Source of the DNA: Pediococcus acidilactici
Lineage (GTDB): Bacteria > Bacillota > Bacilli > Lactobacillales > Lactobacillaceae
Length of the DNA: 64,000 bases
Assembly (NCBI GenBank): GCA_024970065.1
Contig: CP103908.1
Span: 1,612,001 to 1,676,000, forward strand
Reading direction: 5' to 3'
Within the stretch, counting starts at the first letter, position 1. Every line of letters starts with the position of its first letter. This document shows, piece after piece, positions 38,120 to 46,421 of the stretch. The notes beneath the pieces are model-generated. The model had not been told where the DNA came from, did not search any database, and was given only the letters and a program-made list of their open reading frames with translations. A program made the position numbers and the translations under genes.

Positions 38120-38949
38120 TAATACTGTCCCCCATGGATCTCCGCCACGTTAGTCGTTAAAATGAACGCTTTTGGGTCAATTTCCCTAATTCTTTCAATA
38201 ATGCGATGATACTCAGCATTTTCCACCACCAGCATTAGCATTCGGCGGTTATCTCCCGAGAATCCCCCTTGTACGTTCAAACTCGTGTAACTTTGATCCA
38301 ACGACTCCGAGATAATTTCCTCGACTTCACTAAGTCGACTACTCATAATGTAAACACTCTTCTTCCGGTCAATCCCGGTCTCAATATAATTCATCACTAA
38401 CAGCGTGATCACCGATGAAAATAGCGCTAGAATGAAAGCTTCCATTCCCGAACTAAAGATATTCATCAGACAAACAATCGTATCAAGGACCAGCAAACTG
38501 ACCGAAGTCTTAAAGTTAAAGTACTTTTTTAAAATCAACGGCGGTACCGTAGTTCCACCACTAGAAGCATCAATTTGGTATAACAGCGCCACTCCAACTG
38601 CGTATAGCGCGCCTCCAACAATTACTGCCAGCGTGCGATCCGATACCAAACTTAAGCTTGGCGTAATCGCCATACAAACTGGTAATAGCAAACTTCCCAC
38701 CGTAATTCGGGCCGTGGTCTGTTTTCCCAACGTAAAATATGAAGCTAACAGCATTGCCACGTTGATGATAAAGACAATCAGTGCCCGGTTCCAGCCAAAC
38801 GCGTCTTCTAACAAAATTGAAATCCCCGTCGCACCACCCGCGGCCACGTTATGTGGTGCGTAAAACATGTTAATACTAATTGCTAGAACTTCTAATGCAA
38901 CTAGCATGATGGCAAATTGGCTGATTAATCGAAAGCTTTTTTCGCGCAT
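38119..38949 (-). CDS. YitT family membrane protein (DUF161/DUF2179)
   Basis: A 276-residue protein with about six helices in the first 200 residues, including the family pattern INMFYAPHNVAAGGATGIS and DASSGGTTVPPLILKKY. A soluble C-terminal DUF2179 domain follows (RMLMLVVENAEYHRIIERIREIDPKAFI). Function is unknown in the family. GGGGGAAG precedes the ATG. It lies downstream of dltD on the same strand with 184 bp between them. Its TAG stop merges with the start of a complete palindromic element. Confidence 0.92.
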   Translation of the reverse strand: MREKSFRLISQFAIMLVALEVLAISINMFYAPHNVAAGGATGISILLEDAFGWNRALIVFIINVAMLLASYFTLGKQTTARITVGSLLLPVCMAITPSLSLVSDRTLAVIVGGALYAVGVALLYQIDASSGGTTVPPLILKKYFNFKTSVSLLVLDTIVCLMNIFSSGMEAFILALFSSVITLLVMNYIETGIDRKKSVYIMSSRLSEVEEIISESLDQSYTSLNVQGGFSGDNRRMLMLVVENAEYHRIIERIREIDPKAFILTTNVAEIHGGQY

Positions 38950-39133
38950 CTATCTTCCCCCGTTCCCCTAAATTAGTTGTCCTAAAAAGAGTGGGAAAAC
39001 GCTCGACTAGCTTCCAATTCCGTTCTCACAATTTTGCCCAAGGCTCGGCAGTTGTAGATTTCAAAATCAATTTTCAAAGTCGCGACGTTTGGCTCCCCAT
39101 CTCCGATTCTCCTTCTATTATACCTAAAAGTTA

Positions 39134-40420
39134 TTAATTATGCTTGATATAAGATTTTAAATCAGAAGGTTTCAATTGCTGCCACTCTTCGTCAAAGAAT
39201 TGGTGCTTAATTTGATAATGGGTTGGTTGACTTGGTTGGTCAACAAAGTTCTTGACGTTTTGGTCAACGACGTACCAGCCGTACCAACCCAAATGAATCG
39301 TATCCTGCATAAAGTATTTCTTACCACCATCGCGAGATAAATCGAGGATTTGCTTAAATCCTTGGCTTTGCAATTGGTAATTAATTTTTTGGTCAAATCC
39401 GCGAAGCATTTCTTGGGATAAGCCCACGTAATCGGCCCACTTTTGGTTAACTGGTGGAATAATAAACATTACTTGGGTATGATTCTTTGCAAATTGATCC
39501 AAAACTAACTGAAAATCAGCGAATTCTGGCGATTGCGTATAGTCATAGTGCTTCTGCATCCCTTCGAAAGCAGCAATCCGTTTCTTCAACCGTTTGTTAT
39601 AGAACTGATTTTGAATTCCAAACTGGTTATTCGACGTTTGCCGTTTAGCTTGGCGAGTTAATGCTTGCTGAATCATCCCATCCGACGGGCTGTTAGGTAG
39701 TGCCTCTACCTGTCGGTTAATGTGATCCTGATTTGTTCCCCGTAAACTAAGTGGGGAGAAAAGTTGGTCTTCGTGAGCTAACAACCGTTTGTAATACTTC
39801 AAGTAAGTCCGTTGTCCTGACGTTACTTGTTGGCCATCTGCCACCCGTTGCAAAGCAGCAACCACTTGCCGGTTAGTGCTATTGCTACGATCGTCTAACA
39901 TGGTCAACAAACGCTTAGCGGCGTAACGTTCACTCGTTTTTCCAGTCTGGTTTTCCAAGAAGTTAACGGCCTGTAATTGCGAGAAGTAAAACGCAAAGGC
40001 GTGTGGGTCGGCCCCTTTTCTAACAAACCACTGGGGCGAAATCACGAAAACGGCCTTTTTATTTTTCAATTGGGAATTAATCCCCTGCATCTCAAAATAA
40101 TGGGTCAACGATTGGGTCCCCGGTGCCCCCAGTAAAAATGGGCGGAAATCCCAATCATACTTTTCCGCCATTACGGATGGATGGGCTAAGTCAAACCGGG
40201 AAAGTTCTGATGACCCAAAAAAGGGAACGTAATCCCCGTTTCCTAAGGCGGCCCGTTTAACAGCGTCTCCCTTGAGCGTGTCCGGTGATAATGCTGTAGC
40301 AGCCTTTTGCTCAACGGCTGAGTTAATCTTATTTATTTTGAATGGGGAAAATAAAAGTCCGATTAAAATCAGCGCAGCTGCTAAAACGGGACCAAAAATC
40401 ATCCATAACCTTTTAGCCAC
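39134..40420 (-). CDS. dltD: D-alanyl-lipoteichoic acid biosynthesis protein DltD
   Basis: Last enzyme of teichoic acid D-alanylation, acting outside the membrane. The 428 residues have one N-terminal helix (4-25), the catalytic Ser in [11 protein letters not shown], and the C-terminal [10 protein letters not shown] motif with the Asp and His of the triad. The start is GTG, overlapping the end of dltC by 8 bp, so translation is coupled. The length is normal for lactobacilli. Confidence 0.96.
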   Translation of the reverse strand: MAKRLWMIFGPVLAAALILIGLLFSPFKINKINSAVEQKAATALSPDTLKGDAVKRAALGNGDYVPFFGSSELSRFDLAHPSVMAEKYDWDFRPFLLGAPGTQSLTHYFEMQGINSQLKNKKAVFVISPQWFVRKGADPHAFAFYFSQLQAVNFLENQTGKTSERYAAKRLLTMLDDRSNSTNRQVVAALQRVADGQQVTSGQRTYLKYYKRLLAHEDQLFSPLSLRGTNQDHINRQVEALPNSPSDGMIQQALTRQAKRQTSNNQFGIQNQFYNKRLKKRIAAFEGMQKHYDYTQSPEFADFQLVLDQFAKNHTQVMFIIPPVNQKWADYVGLSQEMLRGFDQKINYQLQSQGFKQILDLSRDGGKKYFMQDTIHLGWYGWYVVDQNVKNFVDQPSQPTHYQIKHQFFDEEWQQLKPSDLKSYIKHN

Positions 40421-40655
40421 GAGCTTGGAGTTCCTTTACTTTTGCAATAATTTTGTTTGGGGTATCCCATTCGCTACGTTCAAATTCAGATACGGGAACT
40501 TCAATCCCTAACTCGGTTTGTAATTGTAACAATAATTGAACCGTCCCCATTGAATCCAATAAACCAGCATCAAAAAGGTTATCGTCCATACTGTCACTTA
40601 CGTCAGTACCAATCAAATCTGTCAAAATATTTAAAACCGTTTCTTTTACGTCCAT
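40413..40655 (-). CDS. dltC: D-alanyl carrier protein DltC
   Basis: An 80-residue acyl-carrier-like protein. Ser35 in LLDSMGTVQ is the phosphopantetheine site. It carries D-alanine from DltA to the DltB/DltD machinery. AAAGGAG lies ahead of the ATG. It sits between dltB (17 bp) and dltD (overlap). Confidence 0.97.
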   Translation of the reverse strand: MDVKETVLNILTDLIGTDVSDSMDDNLFDAGLLDSMGTVQLLLQLQTELGIEVPVSEFERSEWDTPNKIIAKVKELQARG

Positions 40656-40672
40656 AATTTATTCAATCTCCT

Positions 40673-41875
40673 TTATTTAGCGAAAAATAATTTATCTAGA
40701 AATCCTGAGAAAACTAGGAAAGTGAAGCACACGAAATTAAAAGTAATAAAAATCGAAAGTGCTTCAGTCCACCGGTTGTGCGGCAAGCGTCCTGGATTCT
40801 TTTTCTTAAATCCAAGCCACCAGTCGTTAATTACAAGGGCAACCCCGTGAATCAAACCGTACAGGATGTAAAACCAAGTTTCTCCATGCCAGAATCCCAT
40901 CAACAGCATGTTTAAAACGTAAGTTACGTTTGCCGTTGTTTTAGGGTTTTTGAAGGTCTTGTGCTTCATGAAGAAAAACACGAGCCGCATGTAAACATAA
41001 TCGCGGAACCAGAATGACAAGGTAATGTGCCAACGATTCCAGAATTCTTTGATGTTGTGCGATTTAAATGGCTGCTTGAAGTTCATTGGGGTTTCAACAC
41101 CCATAAAGTAGCTAATGGCTACCGCAAACAAACTATAACCAGCAAAATCAAAGAATAGGTAAAAACTGTATACGTACATTACGCCCAATAGTCCCCATGA
41201 AAGACCGTGCGTTTGTAAAGCAATGTGTTGTACCCTTGGCAACATTAAGGAGCCAAATACGTAGGACAACATAAACTTGTATACAAATCCTAAGAAAAGA
41301 TAATGCACACCCTTTTCCAACAGGTCCAAGTAATGTCCCCGTTCAGGCACTGTTAAATAATCTTTTTTAAAACGCCGGTAGCGATCAATTGGTCCTGAAG
41401 AAATCGTCGGGAAGAAGGCCATGAATTGTAAGAAGAACCATGGATCGTAATCTTTCAAGACCCCGTCCCGAATTTCCATGATGGTCTGCACCGCTTTGAA
41501 AGTTAGGTAACTAATCCCCAAAAAGCCAATCAATGAGGAGCTTCCATTCTGCAAAAGCGGCGTTAACTTAACAACCGCAAGGGGCAAAATAGCCAGTATT
41601 ACGGCCCCCACGAAAATCCCGGTCGCGTTATGTTGCTTGCGATAGTGGTTATACAGTGAAACTAGCACCACTTCAAAAATTAAATAGCCAATTAAGGCAA
41701 TCCCCTGTTGCCACTTTGGTCCCCCAAAAGTTAGCAACAAGAAGAAAAACGATACTAACAGTTCGTACCAATGAAAACGGCGTCCCCGTAGCATCCCAAA
41801 CACAATGGGCACTAGGGCAATGGCTAACATGAAAAAGTAGGTCGGGTTTTCGTAAGGCGTAGCTGTCCACATCAT
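40673..41875 (-). CDS. dltB: D-alanyl transfer membrane protein DltB (MBOAT)
   Basis: A 400-residue polytopic membrane acyltransferase of the MBOAT family that passes D-alanine from DltC across the membrane. The catalytic histidine is in LLMGFWHGETWFY, and the upstream NIKEFWNRWHITLSFWFRDYVY segment holds the second conserved His. The start overlaps the dltA stop in an ATGATG arrangement (4 bp), which implies coupling. Confidence 0.97.
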   Translation of the reverse strand: MMWTATPYENPTYFFMLAIALVPIVFGMLRGRRFHWYELLVSFFFLLLTFGGPKWQQGIALIGYLIFEVVLVSLYNHYRKQHNATGIFVGAVILAILPLAVVKLTPLLQNGSSSLIGFLGISYLTFKAVQTIMEIRDGVLKDYDPWFFLQFMAFFPTISSGPIDRYRRFKKDYLTVPERGHYLDLLEKGVHYLFLGFVYKFMLSYVFGSLMLPRVQHIALQTHGLSWGLLGVMYVYSFYLFFDFAGYSLFAVAISYFMGVETPMNFKQPFKSHNIKEFWNRWHITLSFWFRDYVYMRLVFFFMKHKTFKNPKTTANVTYVLNMLLMGFWHGETWFYILYGLIHGVALVINDWWLGFKKKNPGRLPHNRWTEALSIFITFNFVCFTFLVFSGFLDKLFFAK

Positions 41876-43398
41876 GAGTTAACCCGCGCGATCATACTTT
41901 TAATGTCTAACTTGCCGTTCGCCGTTTGCGGCAGTTCTTCCACAAAAATAAACCGGTTTGGGACCATGTATTCCATCATGTTAGCCTTCAAACTGTCCTT
42001 AATGGCCACCGTGAGTTTAATTTGTGAATCAAATTCATCCGTTGCCGGAATTACATACGCAACTAATTGCGCAACTTTTTGATCTTTACCGTACTTAGGA
42101 ACGGCAATTCCCGCCTTGATGAGCGGATTGTTATTTAAATAATGGTTTACTTCTTCAAGTTCGATCCGGTAACCATGTAACTTGATTTGGAAATCTGTTC
42201 GACCTCGGTAGTATAAGATACCATCTTGGTCCATTGCTACTAAGTCACCAGTCTTATAGGCTTGGTGCCCCTCATACTTGAAAAAGACCTCATTGGTTTT
42301 AACTTCGTTATTGATGTATCCCTTCGAAACGGCTGGCCCGTAAAGTACTAGTTCGCCTTCGTCACCAGCTTTAACAACGTTATTATTTTCGTCTAAAATG
42401 TAGCCACCCATGTCGGGTTTTAGCCGACCAATTGGCAAGCGTTCATTTTGTTGCAAAACGGCGTCGGTAATTTCAATTGCCGAAACCGCAACCGTGGCTT
42501 CCGTTGGACCATAGGTGTTAAAGATCCGGGCTGCTGGGAAGCGTTGTTTTAAAGTTTGCGCCGTTGAGTGCGACAACTCTTCACCACAGAATAGGAACCG
42601 CGATAGTGCCGGATAGTGGTCTGCGTCAAAAGTTGGTTGTAAAAGACACACGTCCATAAAGGATGGTGTCGAAACCCAGACATTTAATCCTAGCGTTGGT
42701 AAAACTTCGAAGAGTTCTTTGAAATTATCGGTAACCGTCTTGGGAACTGCTTTTAGTGTTCCACCTAGTACTAAGGTTGAATACAAGTCCATCACCGATA
42801 GGTCAAATGAATATGGTGGCTGAGACAAAGTTACCGGTCGATCAGGCAAATCAAATTGTTCCATTTGCCAATTAATAAAACTTAATAAGTTGTTGTGGCT
42901 AATTTGCACCCCTTTGGGTTTACCGGTCGTACCCGAAGTGAAAATAATGTAATAATTTTCATCTCCGCTAACTGCTTGATCTAGCTGTACGCTTTGCACA
43001 TTTGCAAACACGTCCGCAAGTTCTTGCCCTTCTAAAATTGGCAAGTCATCTAGCGATACCGGCAAATCTTCAATCGCAATGCACATCCCGGGATGCGCAA
43101 TTTCATTAATCATGGTTAGCCGTTCTGGATTAGAGTGGCGATCAATCGGCACATAGGCGTGCCCGCTTTTAACTATCCCTAAAAAGGCTGCCACCATTTC
43201 AAATGTTTGTCCCCCATAAATCATAATGGGAGCATGTTCCATAATATTTTGCTTTAAAATGTAAGCCGCTAAATTATCTGAGAAAGCTTTTAATTCACCA
43301 TAAGTATGCTTAGTTCCCAAATAGTCATAAGCAATCCAATCGGGATGCTCTTGGGCAATTGAATCAATCTTTTCAATCACGTTTGTAACTTTTTGCAA
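41872..43398 (-). CDS. dltA: D-alanine--D-alanyl carrier protein ligase DltA
   Basis: Adenylates D-alanine and loads it on DltC. The 508 residues show the AMP-binding signature IIFTSGTTGKPKGVQ, then FNTYGPTEATVA, YKTGDL, and the C-terminal catalytic Lys in TANGKLDIK. The start is TTG, 7 nt after GGAGG. D-alanine comes from Alr, also encoded here, so the window carries the route from L-alanine to teichoic acid D-alanyl esters. Confidence 0.97.
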   Translation of the reverse strand: MQKVTNVIEKIDSIAQEHPDWIAYDYLGTKHTYGELKAFSDNLAAYILKQNIMEHAPIMIYGGQTFEMVAAFLGIVKSGHAYVPIDRHSNPERLTMINEIAHPGMCIAIEDLPVSLDDLPILEGQELADVFANVQSVQLDQAVSGDENYYIIFTSGTTGKPKGVQISHNNLLSFINWQMEQFDLPDRPVTLSQPPYSFDLSVMDLYSTLVLGGTLKAVPKTVTDNFKELFEVLPTLGLNVWVSTPSFMDVCLLQPTFDADHYPALSRFLFCGEELSHSTAQTLKQRFPAARIFNTYGPTEATVAVSAIEITDAVLQQNERLPIGRLKPDMGGYILDENNNVVKAGDEGELVLYGPAVSKGYINNEVKTNEVFFKYEGHQAYKTGDLVAMDQDGILYYRGRTDFQIKLHGYRIELEEVNHYLNNNPLIKAGIAVPKYGKDQKVAQLVAYVIPATDEFDSQIKLTVAIKDSLKANMMEYMVPNRFIFVEELPQTANGKLDIKSMIARVNS

Positions 43399-43412
43399 AA
43401 CAAAACCTCCTG

Positions 43413-43562
43413 CTAAAATTCGTTGTAAATGAAAGTCCCACCGGACATTCCACTATACCCGTATAAATAAAGTAAAATCACAAAAACTAAAAAGTAAAAT
43501 ATTGTCCTTGTGATGAATTTAACCGAATCGTGTTGCCACAGATTCTTAAGAAAACCTATCAC
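43413..43562 (-). CDS. dltX: DltX, small membrane protein of the dlt operon
   Basis: A 49-codon gene directly ahead of dltA that is easily missed. The product has a short basic N-terminus, one membrane helix (ILLYLYGYSG region) and ends TFIYNEF, the conserved C-terminal FxYxxF-type motif of DltX that engages DltB/DltD. It starts at GTG (43562; the preceding codon is also GTG) after GGGGGGA, and ends 14 bp before dltA. It is the first gene of dltXABCD. Confidence 0.9.
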   Translation of the reverse strand: MIGFLKNLWQHDSVKFITRTIFYFLVFVILLYLYGYSGMSGGTFIYNEF

Positions 43563-43608
43563 CACAATCCCCCCTGTTTTTTTGCTATTGGTTTAGTTTG
43601 CAAAGGTT

Positions 43609-43614
43609 ATGATA
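43609..43614 (-). promoter_or_regulatory. Possible -10 of the dlt operon
   Basis: TATCAT on the minus strand, 46 bp before the dltX start. The expected -35 position is poor, which fits a promoter that needs an activator. Confidence 0.35.
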
Positions 43615-43667
43615 AAACACTAACCCTGCTAAACGTTACGCAAAATTATGGCATGATTTGAATTTTT

Positions 43668-43684
43668 TGTAAAGTAACCGTAAC
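43668..43684 (+). promoter_or_regulatory. WalR-like box upstream of dltX
   Basis: TGTAAA-GTAAC-CGTAAC matches TGTWAH-N5-TGTWAH at eleven of twelve positions. It lies 106 bp before dltX, on the strand opposite to the operon, as for the L,D-transpeptidase box. Weaker than that one. Confidence 0.4.
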
Positions 43685-43786
43685 ATTACGGGCTTAAAAA
43701 GTTCACATTTGTCACACTCTATTCATAAAATATTCCCGTATTATTTCCGTCGTTACGGCATTTACCAAATTTATCTCATAAAAGTT

Positions 43787-43842
43787 TAAAAAAAGCTAAA
43801 ATTTAGCCTCTGAAAGCTTGTCCTGACTAAATTTTAGCTTTG
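43787..43842 (-). terminator. bioY terminator
   Basis: Perfect 15-base arms AAAGCTAAAATTTAG and CTAAATTTTAGCTTT with an 18- to 20-base loop, then a T-run on the minus strand. Confidence 0.93.
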
Positions 43843-43849
43843 TAACCGT

Positions 43850-44374
43850 CTATTTTAATTTTAAGCGTCGCCCTACCAACGCTACCAAAGCCGACTTAAT
43901 CACGTCCCCTGGAATGAAAAATGCGTTCGCAAGGACCGCCTTAGAAAGGGCCATCCGCATATTGATTGCAAAACCAACAATTCCCAATAAATCAATTACT
44001 AGTACTGCAATAATGGCCACCTTTGCAAAAAGACTAAACCAATCTTGCCGGCCGTGTGCCGTCCACCATGCTAACAAAACTGCACCAACGAGATAACCTA
44101 GTAGATAGCCACCCGTTGGGCCCATGAATACGGCTACTCCGCCGCGCATTCCGGTTAAGACTGGCATTCCTACCAAGGCCAGTAGTAAAAAGGCGCCAAT
44201 AGTGATTGCAGCTTCTCCTGGTGTAAGGATTAAGCCTACTAATAAGATTCCAATGTTTTGGACCGTAATGGGTACCGGGATCAATCCAATTGGAAGATTG
44301 GGGACTAACCCTAAGCCAATGATAATTGCCAGTAATAATGCCATTTTTGTTACACTTCGTGCGTTAAGCCGCAT
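43850..44374 (-). CDS. bioY: Biotin ECF transporter substrate-binding protein BioY
   Basis: A 174-residue integral membrane S component that binds biotin and works with the shared EcfAAT module. The family motif is PIGLIPVPITVQNIGILL, followed by GGVAVFMGPTGGYLLGY and a six-helix pattern; the end is PGDVIKSALVALV. The start at 44374 follows GAGGTG; the frame is open for 39 more codons without support. An extended -10 promoter lies 92 bp upstream. No ECF ATPase gene is in this window. Confidence 0.93.
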   Translation of the reverse strand: MRLNARSVTKMALLLAIIIGLGLVPNLPIGLIPVPITVQNIGILLVGLILTPGEAAITIGAFLLLALVGMPVLTGMRGGVAVFMGPTGGYLLGYLVGAVLLAWWTAHGRQDWFSLFAKVAIIAVLVIDLLGIVGFAINMRMALSKAVLANAFFIPGDVIKSALVALVGRRLKLK

Positions 44375-44465
44375 AAACTTCACCTCTAAATTTGGCCTTC
44401 CAACCGAACCGTGGAACTGCCTTATTCCAAAAAAGTTGTCAACCAACCATTTTTGATGAAGCTTT

Positions 44466-44474
44466 ATTATAGCA
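44466..44474 (-). promoter_or_regulatory. bioY extended -10 promoter
   Basis: TGC-TATAAT on the minus strand. The leader after it contains TTGGTTGACAAC, which I could not extend to a full BirA operator. Confidence 0.6.
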
Positions 44475-44577
44475 TGTTCCGATTTAGCCACTAACTTTGG
44501 TCACCGATAACCGATACTATTATAGTAGTAATTTTTTGCGATTTAGATTAAATAACGTCTGTATCGCTGTGAGATTG

Positions 44578-44932
44578 TTTGGTCGAAACGCGTTCTGGAA
44601 CCCAACTCTCTCCGGTTAACCCAAACAGGGACCAATCGCCAAAAACCGCGATCAGTCCCTGTTTCTGTTAATCCTTTGCGTTCTGTTGCTGCATGGTCGA
44701 ACCGGGCTTCAGTGCCCAATCTCCTCCGGCTAACCAAATTAGGGAACTAATCGCTCAATCCGCGATTAGCTCCCCAATTCCGTTAGTCCTTTGCGTCCTA
44801 CTGCCGCATGGTCGAAACGCGTTCTGGAACCCAACTCTCTCCGGTTAACCAAAACAGGGACCAATCGCCAAAAACCGCGATCAGTCCCTGTTTCTGTTAA
44901 TCCTCAAGAGCTACCCGGGTTCCAGAACGCTC
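44578..44932 (-). repeat. Array D of the nested-palindrome element (one complete and two shortened units)
   Basis: On the minus strand the complete unit (44932 to 44803) starts one base after the ribU stop codon. Its outer stem is perfect over 14 bp (GCGTTCTGGAACCC / GGGTTCCAGAACGC). Second stem AGCTCT / AGAGTT, loop TGAGGA opposite CCGGAG, third stem TTAAC / GTTAA, and central hairpin AAACAGGGAC / GTCCCTGTTT with TGATCGC / GCGATTG. Units at 44688-44802 and 44578-44687 follow, with 5' outer arms replaced by ACGCAAAGGA. The conserved tail GTTTCGACCATGCGGC follows units 1 and 2 (in unit 2 with GTTCGACC); unit 3 keeps only GTTTCGACC. Confidence 0.9.
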
Positions 44933-44933
44933 T

Positions 44934-45515
44934 TTATTTTTCTCCCCTTCTCACTATCGGCATCAGCCTAAAGTACAGCAATCCAATTACTGCTCCTACT
45001 ATGATTCCCTTTAAAATGTTGAATGGCAGGATTCCGTACAACACCATATTTAACGTCGAGATATTTATTTGGAAACTTGCCAACTTCATGTACAGTGGTA
45101 ACAAAACAAACAGATTTGCCACACTCATTACCACGGTCATCAAGGCCGTTCCTAACAGCACTCCCTTAACCAGCGCCATCACAGCTTGATGATGTGGTTG
45201 ATCCTCTGCGCGTTTCAGAAACGAATAAATTGGCAAAACGTACGCTACTGCCGCCATCCAATTTGCTACCGCTCCGAGGGCACCCGCCGGGTTACTATCC
45301 CGAACAATAATATCTAATAGCCCGGCTAAGCCAGCCGTCGCCATTCCCCACACGGGCCCAAACAAAACGGTCCCAATCAAGACCGGTACGTCCGCAAAGT
45401 CAATCTTTAAGAACGAAAACCCCGGTAAAATCGGAAAATCAATGAAAATCAAAACAAACGAAATGGCTGCCAGCATTGCGACAATCACCATTTTATTAAC
45501 TTTAGAAACACTCAT
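44934..45515 (-). CDS. ribU: Riboflavin ECF transporter substrate-binding protein RibU
   Basis: A 193-residue membrane S component for riboflavin. Family features are LIFIDFPILPGFSFLKIDFADVP in the first third and LYGILPFNILKGIIV near the end. The FMN riboswitch upstream supports the substrate. The start at 45515 follows AAAGGAGG. An open frame runs upstream to 45596, but it passes through the riboswitch terminator and is not coding. Confidence 0.95.
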   Translation of the reverse strand: MSVSKVNKMVIVAMLAAISFVLIFIDFPILPGFSFLKIDFADVPVLIGTVLFGPVWGMATAGLAGLLDIIVRDSNPAGALGAVANWMAAVAYVLPIYSFLKRAEDQPHHQAVMALVKGVLLGTALMTVVMSVANLFVLLPLYMKLASFQINISTLNMVLYGILPFNILKGIIVGAVIGLLYFRLMPIVRRGEK

Positions 45516-45564
45516 GTTACTGCCTCCTTTAGAATCGGAGCACCTTCTTGGTAACTTATTTCCA

Positions 45565-45605
45565 CAAAAAAACGCCGTTGCTCGAGTTCGGGGCAACAGC
45601 GTTAA
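45565..45605 (-). terminator. Expression-platform terminator of the FMN riboswitch
   Basis: On the minus strand arms AACGCTGTTGC and GCAACGGCGTT with an 11-base loop, followed by seven T, between the aptamer and the ribU start. Expected to form when FMN is bound. Confidence 0.92.
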
Positions 45606-45647
45606 AAACCGAATTAAAAAATTCAGTACGCGTCAATAAATTCAATC

Positions 45648-45767
45648 TCCCTTTATCTAGACTTTAACTATCGGTTTCGGAATTTCACCGAATCAGCTGC
45701 CAAAAATGACAGGTCATGGACTGTACCACCGGTCGGGAATTACACCCTGCCCCTTGAAGATGAACCT
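45648..45767 (-). ncRNA. FMN riboswitch (RFN element)
   Basis: Minus strand carries the aptamer blocks in order: CTTCAAGGGGCAGGGTG, AATTCCCGACCGGTGGT, CAGTCCATGACCTG, GATTCGGTGAAATTCCG, AAACCGATAGTTAAAG. These are the conserved RFN segments. It controls ribU by transcription attenuation through the hairpin at 45565-45605. Confidence 0.95.
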
Positions 45768-45817
45768 TATTTTTTATAAGTATTTCACTATAAATATAGC
45801 GTACCAATTAACCTTCG

Positions 45818-46270
45818 TCAATCATTTGTTTTTTTAATTTTGAAATAGCTTTCACCGTCTTGCATTACGTCAATTAATAGGTGTTCTTCCGCGGGTAAAT
45901 TCTTCACTTCACCCAGGTCGATTTCATAGCCATTTTCAATTTCGTAACCTTTATTTACTCGGGACTGCAAAAAAATCCGTAACATTTTCATTAATTTACG
46001 ATTGTCTTCAGCTTTTTTGGCAGCCATTGCCAAGGTATATCCCTTGTTAAGGTAATGCGCTATATTTCCAGCCTGAATAAGCGCCGGGTAAGTATATTTA
46101 CGTTGCCCTGACTCCGATACGTTAGTCTTTACATAGCCCTTCTTTTCCCAATAACGTAATTGGCGGGGTGACACATCAATCGCCTTTGCCACATCGCCAA
46201 TACTTAACAATAAGGACTCACTAGCAATGATTCTTTTTAACATATCGACCCGATCTGACGGATTTCCCAT
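45818..46270 (-). CDS. MerR family transcriptional regulator
   Basis: A 150-residue regulator. The winged helix-turn-helix reads LLSIGDVAKAIDVSPRQLRYWEKKGYVK, followed by a dimerising helix region and a C-terminal part (EIENGYEIDLGEVKNLP) with no metal-binding cysteines, so it senses something other than a metal. It is divergent from a DHA2 exporter and DUF4811 gene, which it very probably controls through the operator between them. AGGAGG precedes the ATG. Confidence 0.93.
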   Translation of the reverse strand: MGNPSDRVDMLKRIIASESLLLSIGDVAKAIDVSPRQLRYWEKKGYVKTNVSESGQRKYTYPALIQAGNIAHYLNKGYTLAMAAKKAEDNRKLMKMLRIFLQSRVNKGYEIENGYEIDLGEVKNLPAEEHLLIDVMQDGESYFKIKKTND

Positions 46271-46321
46271 GATTCTCCTCCTAAAGTTAACCGAATTAAC
46301 CTTGTCCTCTTACTTAGCTTA

Positions 46322-46383
46322 ATTATAACTTCTCTAACATCTTTGTCAAATAAGTTGACAAAGATGGTATACCGGACTATAGT
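46322..46383. promoter_or_regulatory. Divergent promoters with a shared palindromic operator
   Basis: A perfect 11-5-11 palindrome (ATCTTTGTCAA, 46339-46349; TTGACAAAGAT, 46355-46365) contains the -35 box of both promoters. Plus strand: TTGACA 46355-46360, 17 bp, TATAGT 46378-46383. Minus strand: TTGACA 46344-46349, 16 bp, TATAAT 46322-46327. A bound MerR dimer would cover both. Confidence 0.88.
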
Positions 46384-46421
46384 ATCTAAGAATAGTTTTT
46401 ATGAAAAGAGGTTGTAAGCTT

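Noticed and set aside
44375..44466. BirA operator in the bioY leader (TTGGTTGACAAC).
   Set aside because: Only one half-site-like sequence is present; I could not find the second arm at the expected spacing.
44803..44820. The tail GTTTCGAC / GGTTCGACC resembles a tRNA T-loop.
   Set aside because: No acceptor, D or anticodon stems of the right size surround it, and array copies vary in this position.
45516..45596. Upstream extension of the ribU frame.
   Set aside because: It runs through the riboswitch terminator hairpin, and the ATG at 45515 has AAAGGAGG directly upstream.
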